A stretch of DNA of 64,000 nt from Turritopsis dohrnii (Eukaryota > Cnidaria > Hydrozoa > Anthoathecata > Oceaniidae): positions 310,001 through 374,000 of the forward strand of contig BQMF02000265.1 of the NCBI GenBank assembly GCA_027922465.2. Reading direction: 5' to 3'. The position numbers and the translations under genes are program-made. Positions within the stretch are counted from its first letter, which is position 1. Each line of letters starts with the position of its first letter. Positions 11,715-23,237 of this stretch are shown piece by piece. The notes under the pieces were generated by a model, which saw only the letters and a list, made by a program, of their open reading frames with translations, was not told where the DNA came from and did no database searches.

Positions 11715-12430
11715 AAAAAGGAGGTTGTTAATCGGACGTCTGTACGATGTCGTTACGGCCAGAGATTGAAGTCGTTGCGGTATCCTTTGGATGTCGTCAA
11801 GACGTCTCAGTGAAGATGCGATTAGGACGTCTTCTGAGGATCCCACTTCGTGACCATTGAGCGACGTCTTTGGGATGTCATGGAAAGACGTCTCTACGAC
11901 GACTTTACAACGACGAAGGAATAAATTTCATAATCCTGCGACGTCGTTACGATGTCATTGGGATGTCGTCGAGACGTCTCAGTGAAAATGTTATTGCAAC
12001 GTCTTTTGAGATTCCCACTTCGCGACCATTTCGTGACGTCTGAGGGACCTCTTAGAAAGACGTCTCTACGACGACTTTACGAAGACGAACGAGTAAATTT
12101 CATAATTCTGCGACGTTGTTACGAGGTCGTTGGGATGTCATTGAGACGTCTCAGTGAAGATGTGATTGGGACGTCTTTTGAGATTCCCACTTCGCGACCA
12201 TTTCGCGACGTCTGAGGGACCTCTTGGAAAGACGTCTCTACGACGACTTTACGAAGATGAACGAGTAAATTTCATAATCCTGCGACGTTGTTACGAGGTC
12301 GTTGGAATGTCATTGAGACGTCTCAGTGAAGATGTGGTTGGGACGTCTTTTGAGATTCCCACTTCGCGACCATTTCGCGACGTCTCAGGGACGTCTTGGA
12401 AAGACGTTTCTACGACGTCTTTGTGCCCGC
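11715..12430 (+). repeat. 172-bp tandem array rich in GACGTC
   Basis: The marker GACGTCTCAGTGAA occurs at 11801, 11973, 12145 and 12317, exactly 172 bp apart. Each unit contains several GACGT or GACGTC words and the phrase 'ttcccacttcgcgacc'. The first unit is the most diverged and the last two are nearly identical. The open frames across it are by-products of the repeat, because 172 is not a multiple of three and both long frames stop. Confidence 0.92.
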
Positions 12431-12763
12431 TGGGTATGAATTATATATGACAAACAAAAACAAGGAAAGCAAACCTACCAGGTAATCAAAGTGTAAAAAG
12501 TGTGCGAATGAGTATTAAAAACTTGATTCCAAAAAATTATACTTGAAGCTTAAAATTTGACATCTTGACATCTTGACACTTGATATCTTGACACTCCGGA
12601 TGTCCGAAGGAATAGGAAAAAGTGTGCTCCTTTTTAAAGTTAATTAAAAGATAATTACATGTGATAAATTTTCCAGATCATAGGTAAAAATAGGCAAAGA
12701 TTTCCTGAAAGTAGTTTTCGTCAGGGAATAGTGACGAAATATTTGCTTCCTGACAAAAATTTT

Positions 12764-13134
12764 ACCCGACGAAAAATTTTGAAAAAGTGAAATTTATGGG
12801 AAAAAGTATTAATAAAATTTTGTAAAATGACGAAATTTTCCCCGATAAAGTAGCCAACTGTGGAGAATTACTTATCATTTTTAGAAACTTTAAGTGCAAT
12901 TTCAGCTACTTATGCAATCAATAAAATGTTTACAGCTATAATTAGTATTGATCGTACGTAGACAACTAAAATTTACAGATGACAAAGTTAATCAATAGTT
13001 CAGAGATCAGAGATTTGCCTTAGAAATTCGTATGTTTGTGAATATTGGAAAAGTTATTCGGATATACATACTGGTTAAATTTGGAGTATAGCATCAAGTG
13101 AAACAATGTATAATGTATAAATTATTATAAATCA
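12764..13134. other. No gene recognised
   Basis: AT-rich sequence with no supported feature. Confidence 0.4.
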
Positions 13135-13446
13135 TTGACCATGTTAAATTATTTGTATAAAACGTTGTGGCATACGTCTCGATTTACACATTTATTGAGA
13201 ACGACGTCTTTTTTTCTTTATTCCCATATTTACATTATTCCTTTCACTTCTCTTGTTTTGCAGAGGCAACCAGATCTGTTAGCTACTATCTTTACTTCCG
13301 CAAGTTCAGTTACATTTACCATGCTATTAATGGATTGGAAAAATGAAATTAAAAGTAAAAAAAGGAAATATAGTCAACATAAGTTATGTTTAGAGGAAAC
13401 TAGGGATGAAAAACTTTGTCTTAATTTAAATGGGAAGCCAAATTAA
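13135..13446 (+). CDS. Unrecognised 103-codon frame, possibly a terminal exon
   Basis: The frame runs from an ATG at 13139 or 13141-type context to a TAA at 13444. A good acceptor-like tract ('cacttctcttgttttgcag') lies in the middle, ending at about 13263. Downstream of it the peptide turns hydrophilic (DWKNEIKSKKRKYSQHK). The second half might therefore be a real 3' exon while the first half is intronic. No family is recognised. Confidence 0.2.
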   Translation: MTMLNYLYKTLWHTSRFTHLLRTTSFFLYSHIYIIPFTSLVLQRQPDLLATIFTSASSVTFTMLLMDWKNEIKSKKRKYSQHKLCLEETRDEKLCLNLNGKPN

Positions 13447-13495
13447 AATGTAATATAATTATATAGTTTCCTCACCACTTTGCTAATAATTATAA

Positions 13496-14030
13496 ACTAG
13501 CCGCCAAGGCGGCGTCGCTCGCCGCCCATGTTCAGCCTGGGTTGACTCCACGAAAAATAAAATTAAGGAATTGGCAACCGAAAGTGTTCCCATGTTGTAG
13601 AGCTCGAAAGACTGATCAAAAAAATGTATGGGATCATTCTGCTACGATCAATCGTTACAGAGATATCATTGTTCAAAGATTTTGATGACGTCACAGATCC
13701 CTACCCAAAAAAATTAGACCCAATTTTTTCGTCACCCCATTGCCTGTATCGCGGACCCCAAAAACGTCAGTTATCCCTATTGGTTACCGAGATAATTTTC
13801 CCTAAACGTCGCATTCGATTAGGGCCTCAATACAATGGTTTCACACTGACGTCGCGCACAAGAAGAGAAATAATTTATGTGTGATCTTACATTGCTGACT
13901 CCCCGATTCTTTCGCAGTTCACATCTACCATTTTGCGTGACTTACAAACAAACAAACAAACAAACAGAGAATCGGCTATTAATATATAGACTAGCCGCCA
14001 AGGCGGCGTCGCTCGCCGCCCATGTTCAGC
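13496..14030 (+). repeat. Dispersed repeat family F, copy 2, with a 41-bp direct repeat at both ends
   Basis: A GC-rich 41-bp word starting ACTAGCCGCCAAGGCGG and ending CCCATGTTCAGC occurs at 13496-13536 and again, identical, at 13990-14030. Between them lie the family-F landmarks 'gttgtagagctcgaaag', 'gatgacgtcac', 'cgtcaccccattg', 'aaaacgtcagttat' and a (acaa)n run next to 'gagaatcggctatt'. Related sequence occurs at 5690-6240, 14820-15006 and around 45239-45470. Confidence 0.7.
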
Positions 14031-14819
14031 TTGCGTTGTATCACCACCTGCTCCAAATTATTGCACTTAAAACCAGCGATAAGACTTCCTTTGCTGCTGG
14101 CTTTATCGCTTAATAAAGCTCGTTTGCACGTGAAGAGATATACGTTCCTGGTGTTTCAAATCTTGCATGTTCTTAACTCAGCCGTTCATTGTCGCGGTCG
14201 CATTTAAAATGTTAGTAGACTTTCTTGCTTTACACAATGCATTCCGAACGTGAACTTCACGTGGTTTTTATTTACGATTTTAAACCAATCAAATATCAGT
14301 TTAACAATACACTCAAAACGCAGAGAGAAAAAACTTTTCAACTTGTTATTAGCTTTTGTTTTACGCGCTCTAACATGAGTGCTGTCAGATGTAGGTGAAA
14401 AAATGGTTTCTCTTCTTAAAAAGATCACACGGGAGGAGAAAAAAAATGCACGTGCTAAATGAATGAAGTGAATAAAAAACGTTCCATCAGATTAAAATAG
14501 ATTAAAGAAATCGATTTAAAGAAAGTAAGACAACTATTAAGACAAAAGCAAAAAAATAATATTTTGTTTCATGATTCTCTTTTTTTTACCTATCGATTTT
14601 TAAACATTTTGATTGCTCGAAAAAAGGTTCACCCGTCTCAGACAGTCAGGAAAGCGTTAAGATACACTGGCAAACCGCACATGCTGCCACGTTCTGCCAC
14701 TGCTGCTTTTTGTCCAAAATGTTTAATCAGTTAGTTTCTTTGTATTTAGTTGATGTATTGTTTTCAAAGCCAAGTCACCGTGGAATATAAAACTAACAAT
14801 AATAATAAAAACAAAACGT
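14031..14819. other. No gene recognised
   Basis: Short frames only and no repeat boundary was identified. Confidence 0.4.
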
Positions 14820-15006
14820 TATTCCTATTAGTTCATCTGCCAAAAAAAGTCACGCTCGATTGGGGTTGCAATGTATTTGCTTCGAACTCACGTCGCACAC
14901 AAAAAAAGAAATAATTTCGCCCACAACTCAATCTACCATTTTGCGTGACTTACAAACAAACAAACAGACAGACACACAGACAGAGAATCGGCTATTAATA
15001 TATAGA
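14820..15006 (+). repeat. Dispersed repeat family F, partial copy
   Basis: It matches the right half of 13496-14030 through 'gaaataattt', 'atctaccattttgcgtgac', an 'acaaacaaacagacagac' run and 'gagaatcggctattaatat'. Confidence 0.6.
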
Positions 15007-15352
15007 CTCTTATTCAAGTTGAATCTCCTGATATAATTTCATGCACCCCACACAACAAGTAGCACAGAAATTTTTCTGGCACTTCCTTGCATGTATCGTA
15101 TTTGTTCTTCACACATTGTAAAATCACTTGGCAGTACAGATTTTTTTTTGCGGGGATTGCTAATTGAGTCCTCAAAAATAATACGGTTATGGATGGAAGA
15201 CCTCTGTTGTTTCCCCGACAGACAACGTGATGTTGTTTTCCGTCATATTCGTATCGACTTTTATGTTTTCATCACGTGATCAAAATATTTACAATTTTAG
15301 TCGCACAATGCCTATTTATGGGAATCCCAAGGTCTATTAAATTATTCAAATA
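15007..15352. other. No gene recognised
   Basis: A 62-codon frame at 15091-15279 has no recognisable motif. Nothing else is seen. Confidence 0.35.
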
Positions 15353-15693
15353 CCGTATTTATAAAAAGTTTTTGGAAATTGGGGGGGGGGGGGGGGCCGG
15401 TTGTTAGAGAGGGGCGCTTATAAAAAAATTGTGAAATGTTCATGCTAGCTGTGAACGAGGCGTTGCTTTTTATCATAAAAGAATAAAAACGACTGTATTT
15501 TTCATGGCAACGAAATAAGATTTTGTTCTTATAACATTTTATGCATCACAAACATATACTCTTCCCTTTCTATTACAGAATTTTCGCTTTTTGTTCAAAG
15601 TTCTAATTACCGCCCGGGCGCTTATTAATTTCTAAGTTAATGTTAATCGCCCGGGTGCTTATTAGAGAGGGGCGCTATTTAGAGAGAATACGG
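15353..15693 (+). mobile_element. MITE J, copy 1 (TA-flanked, 'gcgcccgggcg' type)
   Basis: The element is bounded by TA (15351-15352 and 15694-15695) with ends CCGTATTTA and AATACGG. It contains a G16 run (15381-15396) and several 'gaggggcgctta' or 'cgcccgggcgctta' words. The interior 'ttttcgctttttgttcaaagttctaattacc' region, read inverted, is also present in the copy at 32679-33157. TA duplication suggests mobilisation by a Tc1/mariner-type transposase. Confidence 0.8.
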
Positions 15694-16381
15694 TAATACT
15701 GTTTATCTTTAAAAATGAAGTAGCATTCTTTCTTTCAGTTTTTACAAACTTCTTTTAGATCGTGAGATAATCACGTTATAAATATTTTTAAAACTTTTTA
15801 AAAGCTTTCTTCTTTGTAGCTAGTATTTTTACTCTAACGCGCAGACATTCCTCATTGTTAAAAATTTTGTGACGTATGGTTTGAGTGACATTGTAATATG
15901 TCTTTTATCAATAAATAAAAAAGCACTTCCTTTTACTGAGAAATATTCACAATAAAAGTAAGACATTTGTAACTATCAGGTTTTGTATGTAAAAGCCCAG
16001 AGTTTCACAATGTACACAAATAATTAAAGATAATAAAAAAGATGAAGTAACCTGTTACTAAGAAAGTGAACAAGAGGCCCTTAGGCCTTAGAGTTAGCGT
16101 AAAACTAATAAATTAAAACCAATTACAATATTCCTTATATTGTGAAGGCTTATCCTTAAGAAATAATACTAGGAATCAAAGTTTCTGATTTTGAACGGAA
16201 CAAGTTAAAGATAACAGGAAAGGGCGTTAAAGAAGGCGCACATAACTTTGATTTAGTTATACACACCGACCACCCGTAGGGAAAATAAAAGATCAGCAGC
16301 GTTAACCAGAGGGAAAAATAAACACTACGCCTCCTTCCAAACATGTATAACATTCGTCATTATAGAGTTGAAATCAAACAA
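15694..16381. other. No gene recognised
   Basis: A 'caagaggcccttaggcc' word at about 16071 recurs in inverted form at about 29598-29615 ('ggcctatgggcctcttg'), suggesting the end of a dispersed repeat. No coding region is supported. Confidence 0.35.
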
Positions 16382-16790
16382 TTTTTTTTTTTTTTTTTTT
16401 TTAATTAGTCGCTCAATACAAGGTTTAAAACCACTAATGTGTATTGAGGTACAAGGAGGAAAGGTGACGATGGACATTACATTTAAAGTGTTGAAGATTA
16501 TAATGAGAAGGAAAAACAGACTGGGGTAAAGAATTCCAGAGAGTGGAGGAGCGAGGAATGAAACTTTGTTGGTAAAAATTCTTTGATGATTTTGGGATGC
16601 TGACAGTGTGATCATGGCAATTAGATGAATATCTTGTGTTTCGCTTGAAAGTCTTTAATGCAGGGATGAGAGAAGAGAGCTCAGTTGAACATTTTCCGTA
16701 AAAGTAAAAGTATGAAATTTTCAGGTACACATTTCGGAGATCGATTTTGTAAATGCTCGTAAGATGCACCTAAATTTATTATAACCCGCG
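16382..16790 (-). mobile_element. 3' end of a non-LTR retrotransposon (LINE)
   Basis: On the minus strand a frame (16769 down to 16434) encodes the usual carboxy end of invertebrate LINE reverse transcriptases: a basic/aromatic region, then 'SFIPRSSTLWNSLP' and 'FKCNVHRHL', where the family has the pattern SF-PR-W-LP followed by FK-hxxxL. After the stop and about 50 bp of 3' UTR comes a pure A run on that strand (T run at about 16382-16402). The upstream RT is missing, which is typical of 5' truncation. Confidence 0.8.
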
Positions 16791-17477
16791 CTCAAGCATT
16801 CCAATTTGTACAGACAGGAAGCTATACATTGCAAGTCTATACAACCGAAACAAAAACAAACAAAACTTTGTTACTTTTTGTTATCTCTTAGGCCTATGTC
16901 ACACTGATGCCAATATACCTTTCAAAAACTATAAATAAGGCTTAACAAGTAATATCAGTCGTTCACTTCACTAAAACAACACAAAAGTAACATGAAAAAT
17001 GTCTAAACAATTTTAGCATACGAACTTCCTTAATAACATAGTATAATATAATTATAAATTAGGAAAAAAACATTCTGTCTCCCACCTACGATACCATGCT
17101 TTGACATGGGAAAAAAGTCAGCAAATAATTGTATACCACCGTGTAACGTAAACACGAAAGTTGGGGGATGAAGATGACGAAGAACAAAATCGGAAACTGA
17201 TATTCGCCTATCTCGTGAAACTACTATGCCTCCTCGCTCTCTAACGCTCGCTGCGGGGGCAACTAACATAACCAAAAACCATTGATGAATGAATTGCAAA
17301 AAGCGCTAGGATCAGATCTTAAGAATATAAACAGCATAGGCAAAATCATTTTGTTGATGTGAGTGTATTTAACACCTTCAAAATTTGAGTGGACTGGGAA
17401 AAGGAAAAGAACGAATATCCAAGTATTTGCATGCCTTTCAGAAATTTTATTACAATATAAAATCAATTTTTAGATTA
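16791..17477. other. No gene recognised
   Basis: Minus-strand frames at 17030-17299 and 17263-17466 have no recognisable motif. Confidence 0.35.
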
Positions 17478-17876
17478 CCGTAATGCTTTGAATAAACGCC
17501 CGAGGCCGTTTAATCTAGGGAGGTTTTTATTAAATTTTAGAAAAATTGGCCAAAAAAATGCTCTAACACTCTATGATCGTGTTGAAACGTACGATAAGAA
17601 GTGTTCAGAAATCGTGGAAAAAACGAAATCTCAAGCGAAAAAAACTATTTTCCACGCTTAGTTTACAATTTAAGAAGAAAGGAGTGTAAAGAAAATTTCG
17701 AAATAAGGAAAATAAGGAAAAATAAACACACATATTTTTATTTTTATATTTTTCTTATATTTTTATATTTTTATTCCTCTGTAGCAGAGGCGTTCATTCG
17801 AGAGGGCGTTTACTAAATAATTTCATTTTTCCAGGGAGGGCATTTATTCGAGGGACGTTTAATCTAAGCATTATGG
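17478..17876. mobile_element. MITE K, copy 1 (399 bp, TA-flanked)
   Basis: The inverted ends CCGTAATGCTT and AAGCATTATGG are followed inward by 'aaacgcc' and 'gaataaa' words. The flanking TA dinucleotides are at 17476-17477 and 17877-17878. There is no coding region; the frame at 17601-17816 is a by-product. It is related in style to the element at 46494-46855. Confidence 0.8.
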
Positions 17877-18651
17877 TAAATACTTTTTATACACTACATA
17901 GTGTAATCTCATACCTCAATGATACTTGCTCTTGCATGGTACTTGATACTTTAACAGTAACAGTTACTCAAAACAACAACATAAAAAAAAATAACATCAG
18001 TAAAACTAAAGCATTGGGTAAATCTAAGATTTTCCTGTAGATCGAAACACAATTTGGGAAAACTTCTCTTTCGAATCATGGAAAATTACAACTCTGTTAC
18101 AGAATGGGGCGCGGTACCGAATATACGAATATATTTATACTTGTACAAAAAAAACAACGTTTCTTTTCTACACATAAGCAGAGATTATATACACAATGTT
18201 TATCAAAAATGTTTATCCAAGTAGGGAGAGCTAAAGATGATTTAATAAAATCGAGATTAATTCTCAAATAAATACATGCGTTGTTGATGTGTGCGGAGCC
18301 CCATTCTTTTCTACCACAATGTTTTTAACAAAAACCAATAAAATTAAATTCATTTCAATGCATATTATTGATACTGTGAATCAATTTCTCTTTGGTTTTC
18401 AGTTCAGGCAGAAGGAAATTAGTTCCCAACAAGCATTTCATAAAAAGCATGAATAAGAGTAAAAAAACGTGACAAGATAACATGAAAACATGTATAAGAG
18501 AATGTGAACCCTTGCATGCATCACAGCTATCATATTTTAGTTCATTGAGCCTCACGCTCCGCACCTCGTCAATATTGCTAAACACACACCATCACCAAAC
18601 TCTACAAAATTCAGCATATAAACTAGGATCATTCAAAATACACGATCACAA
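17877..18651. other. No gene recognised
   Basis: Short frames only. Confidence 0.35.
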
Positions 18652-18951
18652 TTATGACAGTTCCTTTGCCTCCTTGGCAGCATCGTATGACTGCACTCTT
18701 GATTCATTTTCAAATTTATGCAGCCAAACTGGCTTGAACGCTGAGTTTTCCGACATTACACACAGAATGACTGACTGAGAGACGTGGACAAATGACCAAT
18801 AAATATTCCGGGTAATATCTTGAATATTAGCCTTGAAGAAATCATAGTCGAAAAAGTGCCTTACTGTGTCTCTTAAATCTCTTATAATCAATCGAGCAGG
18901 AATAGTTGCATATCTTTTCATGCCTTTATTCCGGATGATAGTTTTAAACAT
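18652..18951 (-). CDS. Unrecognised 99-codon frame, protein-like composition
   Basis: The peptide is balanced in composition, with basic amino-terminal and mixed central parts (RDLRDTVRHFFDYDFFKANI). An adjoining minus-strand frame (19171-18956) meets it with a frame change near 18953, which might mean a decayed longer gene. A + strand frame overlaps at 18482-18778 and cannot be excluded as the real one. No domain is recognised. Confidence 0.25.
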   Translation of the reverse strand: MFKTIIRNKGMKRYATIPARLIIRDLRDTVRHFFDYDFFKANIQDITRNIYWSFVHVSQSVILCVMSENSAFKPVWLHKFENESRVQSYDAAKEAKELS

Positions 18952-19367
18952 GCTGTCACATAGATACGTCGCGATAAAAGAAACCAGCTGAACGAAATAA
19001 ATATATTCCTTTCAAACCATTTCGAAGAAACTTGATTCGATAACAGTCATGACATGCGGAAGAGTTATTCTCCATCAACAGAGTAAGCAATGAATAAATA
19101 AATAAATTACTTAAGAGCCACTTTCTGAAAAATTCAGGCAAAATAGGGCACTTTACACCTATTGTTGTCAAGAATCAATGATCTGAAACCATAAAAATTT
19201 ATGGATTTGCTTATTATTGGAATATCATTAATGGCCATCAATTACAAATAGTTTTTTTATGGTTTATTTGAGTGTCATTTTAGCCTACTTTCATTTCATG
19301 GAAAAAATTCTGTTTAAAAGTAAAGGGGGAATGTAGCATGAAAAATGAAATTCACATCACTAACTAA
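18952..19367. other. No gene recognised
   Basis: It contains the adjoining minus frame mentioned for 18652-18951 and nothing else that can be supported. Confidence 0.35.
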
Positions 19368-19830
19368 GCACCGCCCTCGAATAAGCCCCTCACACTAAAA
19401 TGAAACATATTTTATAATTATTCGAATTCCAGTGGTTTTGAGACTGGAAGCATATTCTAATTTGGGTAGGCGGAGGTAAGTAACAACTCCTGTTACTTTT
19501 ACTTTGCTTCTATTTCTTCTCCCTTATACAATAACAAGGAAATTTCTTAATTTGAATGTCAGTGATATCAGTTTTAATTATCTTTCTTTTTTCTTCAAGT
19601 TTTTCTTGTAAGGCATCCGCAAATTTCTTGTCATCTGTGGTTGCCTTGCACTTGTTCGGAAATACCACAAGCCAATTTCTCTTTTTTTTTTTCTTTTAAA
19701 ATTATTTCTGAAAACATACATTTAATACAACCCAAGTGAAAGTAATTTAATAAGCGCCCCCTCGAATAAGTTCCCCCTGTAAAGGTCGAAAAATTAAATA
19801 AGCGCCGGCGTCGTAATCGTGTCTTTACGG
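19368..19830. mobile_element. MITE L, 'aataagcgccccctcgaataag' type
   Basis: The left side has 'caccgccctcgaataagcccc'-like words; the right side has 'aataagcgccccctcg' and 'aataagcgccggcg', and ends 'tttacgg' before TA (19831-19832). The left terminus is eroded. It is related to MITEs J and K by the CCGTA terminus and the CGCCC words. Confidence 0.55.
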
Positions 19831-20036
19831 TAATTCGTTTTGTTTGAATTCGTTTTTGTTTGAACGTGTTCATTAATTATGCACATGATGTAAGCAACTG
19901 GATAGAAAGATCAGATCAACTAAAGTTTTCCCCCGAATGTGTTTTAAGAAGAAATAGTATTTTTTTCGATTTAGTTTATAGATACTTTTGTTTTTCCGCT
20001 TTCGTTGTGATTTATGGGATACACTTTTTAGACTTT

Positions 20037-21664
20037 TTTTGACTTTAGTACACCCGTGTTGGAGTAAAGTATTTAAAATACCCGTGGTTTCTCCTCCTAC
20101 TACTATTATTCCAAGTTATGAACGCTTTCGTGCAACGTTTACATGACATCGTTGCCGAATTATTTTCGGACAAATTGGGACTTTCAGTTGACCAATTTTC
20201 ATAAAAATTTGCACAAAGTACAATTGAAAGGTGTTGATTTCGAATTTTACAATTATGTTGACAGGTTTGACTGAAATTGGGTAATTTAGGAATTGGGTAA
20301 TTTAGGCCAAATTTGGACCAAATTTGGACCAAATTTGGAAAGTTCTCCATTTTTTATGAAATTTTGCGCAGAACACATTTGAAAAGTGTTGATTTCATAT
20401 TTGACAGTCATTATGTCAGATTTGAATAAAATTAGACAATTTGGGCCAAATTTGGACCAAATTTAGAAAGTTCTTTAAATTTCACAAAATTTTGCACAGA
20501 TCGCATTTGAAAGAGGCTGATTTTGAATTTGACAGTCATTTTGTCAGATTTGACCTCTGAAATGGGTAATTCGGGCCAGCTGTGGACCAAATTCCGAAAT
20601 TTCTTCAATTTTCAAGAAATTGTGCATGGATTACATTTGAAAGGTGCTGATTTCAAATTTGACAGTCATTTTGTCAGATTTGAATAAAATTAGACAATTT
20701 GGGCCAAATTTGGACCAAATTTAGAAAGTTCTTTAAATTTCACAAAATTTTGCACAGATCGCATTTGAAAGAGGCTGATTTTGAATTTGACAGTCATTTT
20801 GTCAGATTTGACCTCTGAAATGGGTAATTCGGGCCAGCTGTGGACCAAATTCCGAAATTTCTTCAATTTTCAAGAAATTGTGCATGGATTACATTTGAAA
20901 GGTGCTGATTTCAAATTTGACAGTCATTTTGTCAGATTTGAATAAAATTAGACAATTTGGGCCAAATTTGGACCAAATTTAGAAAGTTCTTTAAATTTCA
21001 CAAAATTTTGCACAGATCGCATTTGAAAGAGGCTGATTTTGAATTTGACAGTCATTTTGTCAGATTTGACCTCTGAAATGGGTAATTCGGGCCAGCTGTG
21101 GACCAAATTCCGAAATTTCTTCAATTTTCAAGAAATTGTGCATGGATTACATTTGAAAGGTGCTGATTTCAAATTTGACAGTCATTTTGTCAGATTTGAA
21201 TAAAATTAGACAATTTGGGCCAAATTTGGACCAAATTTAGAAAGTTCTTTAAATTTCACAAAATTTTGCACAGATCGCATTTGAAAGAGGCTGATTTTGA
21301 ATTTGACAGTCATTTTGTCAGATTTGACCTCTGAAATGGGTAATTCGGGCCAGCTGTGGACCAAATTCCGAAATTTCTTCAATTTTCAAGAAATTGTGCA
21401 TGGATTACATTTGAAAGGTGCTGATTTCAAATTTGACAGTCATTTTGTCAGATTTGAATAAAATTGGACAATTTGGGCCAAATCTGGACCAAATTTAGAA
21501 AGTTCTGCAATACTCATAAAAATTTGTACAAAGCACAAATGGAAGATGTTGATTTTTAATTTTTCCAGTTATTTTGTTAGATCTGACCATAATTTGGCAA
21601 TTCGGCAATGTTGTATTTTTGAGACTACGTATCGTTGTGTTACGTCCTGAAGTCATCAAGCCAA
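20037..21664 (+). mobile_element. Repeat family G, long copy carrying an internal array
   Basis: The left end 'ttttgactttagtacacccg' and the right end 'gtcatcaagccaa' match, inverted, the short copy at 34641-34914, which has 'tggcttgatgac' at one end and 'acacccatcc' in reverse complement at the other. The copy here is 1.63 kb and the other 274 bp. The difference is a tandem expansion of the internal unit (20385-21500). No transposase is present. Class unknown. Confidence 0.7.
20385..21500 (+). repeat. 258-bp dimeric tandem array (two ~129-bp monomers)
   Basis: The marker CTCTGAAATGGGTAATTC starts at 20555, 20813, 21071 and 21329, exactly 258 bp apart. The alternate marker GAATAAAATTAGACAATTTG occurs at 20424, 20682 and onward with the same period. 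The two monomers share 'gacagtcattttgtcagattt' and the 'tttggacc'/'gtggacc' parts but differ elsewhere. This gives an A-B, A-B higher-order pattern, with adjacent dimers almost identical. Confidence 0.93.
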
Positions 21665-23237
21665 GCGGCTTCTTGTTTATTAATGAAAAAGTTGTTTATC
21701 TTTTTATAGAAAATGGAAAATGAACTATCTGGTTTTTAATTTAACAAGTAACAAGTAGACAAGTAGAGGATTATATCTTCAATCTCACTCCTAAAGAATA
21801 CGAAATGAGGATGAGTGCACAAATAAGGTGGAAGAGTTTTCGTATGTAATTCATATGACATCACATGAATCTTTGTACGATCGCAAAAATGCAGCGCCAT
21901 CCAAAAACTGGGAGAATATTTACAATGGTAACGTAAAAAAATGGTGATAAATATATTAATCATATATATTCTACGAAATCACTCGCCTGACTTTAAGTGA
22001 GCTCGAAGTGCAATACAAGTCATCGTTGATCTTCCCTCCATACGACGCAAGCATACGCTTTTACAATGACCCCCAATAAAACAGCTTAGCATCTTCTGGA
22101 TTGTTCTGTTAAAGAATCCAACATCTGCACGCCAAGATATCTTCTTCTTAGTTTAACCTCTTGCACTCGATGAACATCATGAGTTGAATACAAGCGCTAA
22201 CTTTGTCGATTTCTTAAATAAACAGTGCGATTTATTAATTGTTATATAGTTACACGTTCTGAATGGCTTGAACATAACTTTTTTTTCACGGGAGGTAAGC
22301 TTTAAGTAACAATCGAATTTTAAAAAGAAAGCTCTTAAAAACAACAACGGCTGTTTTTCTAACCAGTTTGTGACGTCACGTCATGTCGGTCTTGCTAAGT
22401 CCACTTTGCTCAATCGGAACATTATAAACTGCCATGGCCGCCAAGCAAAGCAGTTTTCACGTTCGTTCAAAAATCTTATGCGCAATTATTTCATAAATGC
22501 AGTAAAAAAGTAATGTTTGATTTCGGATGAAAAAATATATAAAAGTATTCCATGCTACATTCCCTTTTAAAATAGCCCATAATGGCGGTGGCCTTAGATC
22601 TGACAAAATACGAGACAGTGTTCTTCTAACTTTTTACCTTCATAGATTAGGGAAGAAAGCATGTGCTCTGGTGATGATAAGGCTCCAGAAGTCTCAAAAG
22701 TAGCCTTGGATAGCCAAATTTTATATTGTATTTTTATCTAACAACGAAGATAGATGAAGATGGCACTCCGGAATTCTTTCATTTGAAATGTAATTGAGCC
22801 TAGAAATTATAAAAATTGTAAATGAAACATCTACACATTCACACAAGAAATGTTCTATCTTTTCTTGAGGCATTCTATCCCTGATTGATTCAAATGTACA
22901 GTTATCCGCTTCAGTTTCCTCCTTCGTGTGGTTCTGACAGTTCAACAAATGATTTCAAACTTGTTATACCTGGTACATTTGTACAGAGATTTCACGCTTG
23001 AATGGCTTCTATGTTTCTTTAAACACTTCCTGCAAGAACTTTAAATGCCCCAAACAGACTAATGGAATGGAAATAAGATCGAATCGAATCAGCTAGTAAC
23101 AAGTGTTTCAACTGAATATAAATCTTCTTTTTGGTCCCAAGGTTTCCTTTAACATTTGAGCAATAGATCTAGAAATATCAATAACCATTTCTCCAAAGAT
23201 TTTGATGTCAGAATCATTTTCATGATAAGGCAATATT
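21665..23237. other. No gene recognised
   Basis: Short minus-strand frames at 21736-21963 and 22721-22948 lack motifs. About 22547-22570 carries 'catgctacattccc', inverted relative to 'gggggaatgtagcatg' near 19325, but the 3.2-kb spacing gives no convincing element. Confidence 0.35.

Larger units (their letters stand above)
10771..12763. mobile_element. Fold-back element with long inverted arms
   Basis: The left arm (about 10771-11220, interrupted by a 236-bp MITE) and the right arm (about 12515-12763) are inverted copies. Matching words include 'tttttgtcaggaagcaaat', 'ctggaaaatttatcaca', 'aaaaaggagcacac', 'acatccggagtgtcaag' and 'aagtataattttttggaat'. Without the inserted MITE each arm is about 210-250 bp. 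The inner arm ends carry short 'gtcaagatgtcaa' direct repeats. The loop holds a 172-bp tandem array. No transposase is present, so this is a non-autonomous fold-back transposon. Confidence 0.8.

Noticed and set aside
11952..12450. Two open frames of 87 and 94 codons as genes
   Set aside because: They lie inside the 172-bp tandem array, repeat each other's peptide, and come from low stop density in GACGT-rich sequence.
20385..21500. CRISPR array
   Set aside because: The units are contiguous 258-bp repeats without unique spacers, in eukaryotic DNA.
19317..22570. 3.2-kb element bounded by 'aatgtagcatg' inverted words
   Set aside because: Only about 20 bp match, no target duplication is seen, and MITE L and repeat G lie between them as independent units.
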